IMG/VR virus record: IMGVR_UViG_3300044530_000189
Location: 1 to 34,674 of that record
DNA from: a virus
Strand: one strand, 5' to 3'
Length of the DNA stretch: 34,674 bases
Below, piece after piece: positions 30,960-34,674 of this stretch. A program made the position numbers and the translations under genes. Under the pieces are notes generated by a model. It saw only the letters and a program-made list of their open reading frames with translations, was not told where the DNA came from and searched no databases. Within the stretch, counting starts at the first letter, position 1, and every line of letters begins with the position of its first letter.

Positions 30960-31752
30960 GGCTAAATACTTTAACAAACTAAAAGATAGCATTTATAAGC
31001 AGTTTGTGAAGTTTGCTGGTGATGTGAATAGATATGGTGTGAGTGGTGCGAGGAGTAGGTTGGGATTGGATGTGTGGGATAAGGAGATAACAAGGCTCTT
31101 TGAACAAATGTATAAGGAAACTGTGGTAACTTTTGGTAATGCCACTTATCGAGTCCTAAAGATTGAGGCAAATCGTAAAGCTGACACTTTTGGATTTAAT
31201 AAGGAGTGGACAACTGCGGTGATTGAATTTTTATTTCAACAAGGGTTTACTTTAGTTGCCGACATTACATCTACTACAAAAAAGAAGATGAATGATATAG
31301 TGACTAAGGGTATAAACGAAGGGTTGAGCATTGAGGAGATTGTAAGATTACTAAAGAGCGATGAGCAGTTAAATTACTCAGCTTTTAGGGCAAGGAGGAT
31401 AGCAAGAACCGAGGTAATGAGAGCAAGTAACATAGGTGCGATGAAAGGAGCGGAGGCACACGATTTTGAGGTGGATAAGCAATGGATATCGGCTCGTGAT
31501 AGTAGAACGAGGAGAATCCCAGAGGACACTTTTGATCACGTTTCGTTGGATGGTGTGATAGTGGGATATGATGAACCATTTACATCGGTGGGTAAGGAAG
31601 GGCAACAAGTTAGTGCAATGCAACCTGGAGACATTACTGCACCAGCTGGGTTTACAATCAACTGCCGATGTGCGATTGGTTTTATACCAAAACTTGATAG
31701 GAATGGGAGATTAATTTTAAAACCAAGGCTTGATGCCGCAACAATAGAGTAA
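30898..31752 (+). CDS. Head morphogenesis protein (Mu F / SPP1 gp7-like)
   Basis: 284 residues. The start MNAKQRETYWLKVERLRREI is typical of this family's N-terminus. The C-terminal Mu F domain is clear: ARRIARTEVMRASNIGAMKG, QWISARDSRTRR, DHVSLDGVIVGYDEPF and GFTINCRCAI. Such proteins sit near the portal in the prohead and help in assembly or DNA ejection. The gene follows the portal as in SPP1 and related phages. Confidence 0.87.
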   Translation: MNAKQRETYWLKVERLRREIEAKYFNKLKDSIYKQFVKFAGDVNRYGVSGARSRLGLDVWDKEITRLFEQMYKETVVTFGNATYRVLKIEANRKADTFGFNKEWTTAVIEFLFQQGFTLVADITSTTKKKMNDIVTKGINEGLSIEEIVRLLKSDEQLNYSAFRARRIARTEVMRASNIGAMKGAEAHDFEVDKQWISARDSRTRRIPEDTFDHVSLDGVIVGYDEPFTSVGKEGQQVSAMQPGDITAPAGFTINCRCAIGFIPKLDRNGRLILKPRLDAATIE

Positions 31753-31754
31753 GT

Positions 31755-32615
31755 ATGCCAGTAATATATTGTGAAAGTAATGGTAAGTACAAAATAGGTG
31801 AAAATGGTGAATGTATCTATACTACAAGGGAGAATGCCGAATCGGCTTATAGGGCTTATTTGGCAGAGGAGGGAAAGAAGGAAGAGACAATTAAAAACGA
31901 TAATACAACGAATAAAAATATGATATACAATTACAAATCTTTTGGGTTAGAAGTAAAAGATGTTGATGCGAAAAGTGGGGTAGTAAGTGGTTACTTCTCT
32001 GCCTTTGGTATGGTGGATAGTGATGGTGACATTATGATGCCAGGAGCATTTAAGCGTTCTATCCAAGATTGGGGAGTTGATGGTAAGCAAAGGATTAAGC
32101 ACTTACTAAACCACGACCCATCTAAACCTTTAGGTAAGTTGTTGAGTCTAAAAGAAGATAGCTACGGACTCTATTACGAGTCCAAGGTTGGCACACACCA
32201 ACTTGGTAAGGACTTTATTAAGATGGTGGAGTCTGGACTCATTGGTGAGCATTCTATTGGCTTTAGGACACTAAGAGAGCAAAAGAGTGGTGAGGCTAAT
32301 GAGATACACGAGGTGATGCTCTTTGAAGGATCAAGTTTAACTGCTTGGGGTGCAAATGAGAACACACCACTATTAGGATTGAAAAATATGGGTAACGTAG
32401 AACAAGTTAAGGATCAAATCAAAGCATTCGAGAAGTTTATTCGTGATAGTGATGTCACAGATGAGACAATCGACCTATGCTTAATAAAAGTAAAACAACT
32501 CGCACAAGCAATAGAGATGATGAGTAGCACTGCTCCAGTCATTGCGACAGAGCCGCAGCAAAAAGAAGCTGAATTGCCAGTGGGTTCATTTATATCAATA
32601 ATTAATAAAATCTAA
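31755..32615 (+). CDS. Prohead maturation protease, HK97 (S78) family
   Basis: 286 residues. The protease core from about residue 56 has LLNHDPSKPLGKLL (catalytic H120), GEHSIGFRTL (S167) and MLFEGSSLTAWGAN (E191 as the likely third residue). The first 55 residues form an unusual N-terminal module (MPVIYCESNGKYKIGENGEC, then YTTRENAESAYRAYLAEE) followed by a Lys/Asn linker; an internal ATG at 31920 would give only the core. The protease processes capsid and scaffold parts. The C-terminus may act as scaffold. It is next to the capsid gene. Confidence 0.87.
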   Translation: MPVIYCESNGKYKIGENGECIYTTRENAESAYRAYLAEEGKKEETIKNDNTTNKNMIYNYKSFGLEVKDVDAKSGVVSGYFSAFGMVDSDGDIMMPGAFKRSIQDWGVDGKQRIKHLLNHDPSKPLGKLLSLKEDSYGLYYESKVGTHQLGKDFIKMVESGLIGEHSIGFRTLREQKSGEANEIHEVMLFEGSSLTAWGANENTPLLGLKNMGNVEQVKDQIKAFEKFIRDSDVTDETIDLCLIKVKQLAQAIEMMSSTAPVIATEPQQKEAELPVGSFISIINKI

Positions 32616-32618
32616 AAA

Positions 32619-33788
32619 ATGAGCGATTTAAAAGCATTCGAATCTGCCCTCGAATCAAAATTGGCAGAACAAAAAGCTGAGGTTGCAAGTGTAACCGAGA
32701 AGGCTGCAAAGGCATTTGACTCTAAGGTAGAGCAAATCAACGAGCAAATGGAGAAGTCTAACAAGACTCTTGCTGAAGCATTGACTGAAGTGAAAGAAGC
32801 TAAGGCTGCTTTCGGTAAGTTGAGCGCAAACGCTGAGAGAAAAGTTGCTAAGTCTTACTCTGAGCATATCCACAACATCAAAGCTGAGATTGGTAATGCA
32901 ATCGAGAAAGGTTACAACGAAATCAAAGCTGCGGTTCGTAACAATGGTAAGGGGTTCTCTGCTGACATTGATTTGAAAGCAGTTGGCACAATGTTGTTGT
33001 CAAGCAACTTGACTGGTGATGCTTACGTTTCTTACGTTGATAACCCAGCGTTGCGTTCTTTCGTTAACCCACACCTTAGAAGTGTGTTCAATATCATCCC
33101 AGTATCAACTGGTTCTGTGTCTTTCCCTCGTGGTAACACTCCAGTTGGTGAAGGTTCTTTCGGTAAGCAAACTGAAGGTTCTGCAAAGCCACAAGTTGAT
33201 TACGATGTAACAGTTGTAAACACTGCGTTGTCTTTCATCGCCGGTTATGCTAAGGTATCTCGTCAAATGATTGATGATTTGCCATTCTTACAAGCATACC
33301 TTCAGCAGTCATTGATTGAAGATTTCCAAAAGGCTGAAGATACTTATTATCTTAACGCTATCGCATCTTCTGCAACTGCTGGTTCTTCTTCTGGTGCTAA
33401 CACCGCTGAGAAGTTCATTGACTATGTTGCTCAGTTGGGTGCATTGAACTGGACTCCAAACCTTGCGTTGACTACTCACGCTGGTTGGGCAGCTATGTTG
33501 AAAACCAAGCCAAGTGACTATTCACTTCCTGGTGGAATGGTTATCGACAACAATGGTAACGTAAGAATCGTTGGTGTACCAGTTATACCTCACTCTTTGG
33601 TTACTGCTTCTAAGATTTACGTTATGGACACTACTAAGTTCGCTATTGCACAGCAAAGCGGTCTTGCAGTTCGTTCTACCGAGTTCGATCAAGATGATTT
33701 CATCAAGAACCTTATCACTTTCAGAGCAGAGGCTCGTTGCGAACTATTGCAGTTCCAACCTTCAGCGGCGATATTTGGAGCAATCTAA
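32619..33788 (+). CDS. Major capsid protein, HK97 fold
   Basis: 389 residues. The first 115 form a Lys/Glu/Ala coiled coil (AEQKAEVASVTEKAAKAF and on), the scaffold-like delta domain removed by the prohead protease. The remainder has HK97 features: LRSVFNIIPVSTGSVSFPRG, VNTALSFIAGYAKVSRQMID, a helical spine DLPFLQAYLQQSLIEDFQKA, and the A-domain end VGVPVIPHSLV then ITFRAEARC. Codon choice looks more uniform than in neighbours (many GGT, GTT, CGT), as usual for a highly made protein. A terminator follows. Confidence 0.93.
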   Translation: MSDLKAFESALESKLAEQKAEVASVTEKAAKAFDSKVEQINEQMEKSNKTLAEALTEVKEAKAAFGKLSANAERKVAKSYSEHIHNIKAEIGNAIEKGYNEIKAAVRNNGKGFSADIDLKAVGTMLLSSNLTGDAYVSYVDNPALRSFVNPHLRSVFNIIPVSTGSVSFPRGNTPVGEGSFGKQTEGSAKPQVDYDVTVVNTALSFIAGYAKVSRQMIDDLPFLQAYLQQSLIEDFQKAEDTYYLNAIASSATAGSSSGANTAEKFIDYVAQLGALNWTPNLALTTHAGWAAMLKTKPSDYSLPGGMVIDNNGNVRIVGVPVIPHSLVTASKIYVMDTTKFAIAQQSGLAVRSTEFDQDDFIKNLITFRAEARCELLQFQPSAAIFGAI

Positions 33789-33802
33789 ATATTATAAATA
33801 TA

Positions 33803-33831
33803 GGGGAGGGAGTTTTCTCTCCCCTTATTTT
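33803..33831 (+). terminator. Intrinsic terminator after the capsid gene
   Basis: GGGGAG (33803-33808) pairs with CTCCCC (33819-33824), with an inner AG-TTTT-CT, then TTATTTT. It is 15 nt after the capsid stop and 6 nt before the next gene, so capsid transcripts would mostly end here while the glycosyltransferase and connector genes get readthrough. Confidence 0.75.
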
Positions 33832-33836
33832 AACTT

Positions 33837-34394
33837 ATGAAAGTTAGACTACTTACTACCGAAGGCTCACCGACACTAAATGGCGCATTGTGTGAGATAG
33901 AAAAATTAGGAATAGAAGCAAAGGTTGTGTATGCTGAAAAGCATCAAAACCCAAAGACATCATTTAACATCTCTATAAGTAATATTTGCAAGGAGATTGA
34001 TGATGTTTTGTATTTTTTTGAGGATGACGTTGAGATAAGAGAGAACGAGCATTTTATAGATGCTTTAAGACAACTCCCTGATGATTGGGAGATTTGCTAT
34101 TTAGGTGCAAACCTTGTAGCACCTATTGAGAAATATAGTGATAATTTATATAGGACTTTTGGTTGTTGGACTACACACGCAGTAATATTCAATAATCCAA
34201 AAGCCATTTGTGAGGCTTATACAGACACATCAGTGATGTTTGATGATTGGTTGAAGGAGAATGTTCATCCAAGAGGCAATAGCTATATAATAGCACCTAT
34301 GATAGCTTGGCAGAAGCCACATCAAAGTGCTTTATGGGATCACTACGCAGATTATAGAGAGATTTTTAATGGAAGTGCTAATAAACTAATATGA
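33837..34394 (+). CDS. Glycosyltransferase family 25/GT-A-like
   Basis: 185 residues. VLYFFEDDVEI has the acidic E-D-D cluster (metal/nucleotide-sugar binding) of GT25-type LPS transferases, and PDDWEICYLGANLV, then RTFGCWTTHAVIFN, and MFDDWL are the further family marks. It probably transfers a hexose to a protein or glycan. It stands between the capsid gene and the second glycosyltransferase, in the structural operon. The stop overlaps the ATG of the next gene. Confidence 0.72.
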   Translation: MKVRLLTTEGSPTLNGALCEIEKLGIEAKVVYAEKHQNPKTSFNISISNICKEIDDVLYFFEDDVEIRENEHFIDALRQLPDDWEICYLGANLVAPIEKYSDNLYRTFGCWTTHAVIFNNPKAICEAYTDTSVMFDDWLKENVHPRGNSYIIAPMIAWQKPHQSALWDHYADYREIFNGSANKLI

Positions 34395-34674
34395 ATATAC
34401 TATTTAGCATACACTTATACCCTCCCGTTCATAATTGTGGTGCGGAATGGATGGCGCATAATATGGCAAAAGACTTGATGGCTAAAGGGCATAATGTTAG
34501 GGTTTTATTGCATCAAGCTAACCACTATAAAATAAAAAATAATTATTGTTTCGATGGGGTGGATGTATTCCCCCCAAATCCAAATGTGATTGAGAATTTA
34601 TTTAGATGGAGTCATTGTGTCTTTACACATTTAGATTATACACAATGGACAATTGGTGCTGCTGGGTTGTATAA
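34391..34674 (+). CDS. Glycosyltransferase, GT4-like, N-terminal part (3' end cut by window)
   Basis: Open from ATG 34391 to the window end (94 codons plus 2 bases). The start MNILFSIHLYPPVHNCGAEW and MAHNMAKDLMAKGHNVRVL is the first Rossmann unit of GT-B enzymes; VFTHLDYTQWTI is the usual following strand and loop. It should continue into the segment at 1-684. A direct join is out of frame: 1+3n bases are missing, and 7 would give a natural reading into VFHLIHNSH. The first GT of the pair overlaps it by 4 nt. Confidence 0.8.
   Translation, partial: MNILFSIHLYPPVHNCGAEWMAHNMAKDLMAKGHNVRVLLHQANHYKIKNNYCFDGVDVFPPNPNVIENLFRWSHCVFTHLDYTQWTIGAAGLY

Noticed and set aside
1-34674. Temperate lifestyle (integrase, excisionase, full CI repressor, att site)
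   Set aside because: None found; the single small HTH protein is not enough to support lysogeny.

Overview
The window is almost certainly a nearly complete genome of a tailed phage with a long non-contractile tail (siphovirus, HK97-type head). Every credible gene lies on the + strand. The DNA looks AT-rich, start codons are preceded by A-rich leaders rather than Shine-Dalgarno sequences, and at least one gap carries a TTTG-N19-TAnnTTTG-like promoter. Together with the gene families present, this points to a host in the Bacteroidota (flavobacteria or relatives). That host call is inference. I see no integrase, excisionase, reverse transcriptase or CRISPR array. The two window ends look like halves of one glycosyltransferase gene, so the molecule is probably circular or circularly permuted and was opened inside that gene, with a few bases missing.

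Layout, read as a circle. Packaging and head genes (27.6-33.8 kb): TerS candidate, a noncoding gap with repeats and palindromes, TerL, portal, a mini-gene, Mu F/SPP1 gp7-like head protein, prohead protease, major capsid protein, and a strong terminator. Two glycosyltransferases follow (33.8 kb to the end, continuing at 1-684). Next come connector and tail genes (0.7-8.1 kb): gp6-like connector, gp10-like protein, tail terminator candidate, tail tube, tail assembly chaperone with a -1 frameshift, tape measure, tail-tip/hub protein and a second tube-like protein. Two small membrane proteins (8.1-8.5 kb) precede an appendage/fibre block (8.5-14.2 kb). The lysis genes follow (14.2-15.3 kb): a coiled-coil mini-protein, a GH19 endolysin and a candidate unimolecular spanin.

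The early/replication half runs from 15.3 to 27.6 kb. It encodes a DEDDy exonuclease with a zinc ribbon, a small HExxH protein, a noncoding region with strong stem-loops, small regulators, an SSB with a DTPF tip, an odd tRNA-like RNA, a RecB-like nuclease, a MazG-like protein, an SNF2-type helicase, a C5 cytosine methyltransferase, a VRR-NUC nuclease, a Mom-like DNA-modification protein and a primase-helicase. The primase-helicase gene runs into a likely replication origin, followed by a protein consisting of a DnaA domain IV-like segment.

The most interesting points are: (1) an origin-like region with a perfect DnaA box, five TGATGGC iterons spaced 10-11 bp apart, inverted and distal copies and an AT microsatellite, next to a DnaA domain IV-like protein; (2) a 229-codon reading frame nested in +1 inside the methyltransferase gene that reads like a genuine protein; (3) a 143-nt class II tRNA-like RNA with a hairpin inserted in the D-loop, a six-base anticodon loop and a possible pseudoknot in the variable arm; (4) compact structured noncoding elements at 16.65-16.78 kb and 18.53-18.57 kb.
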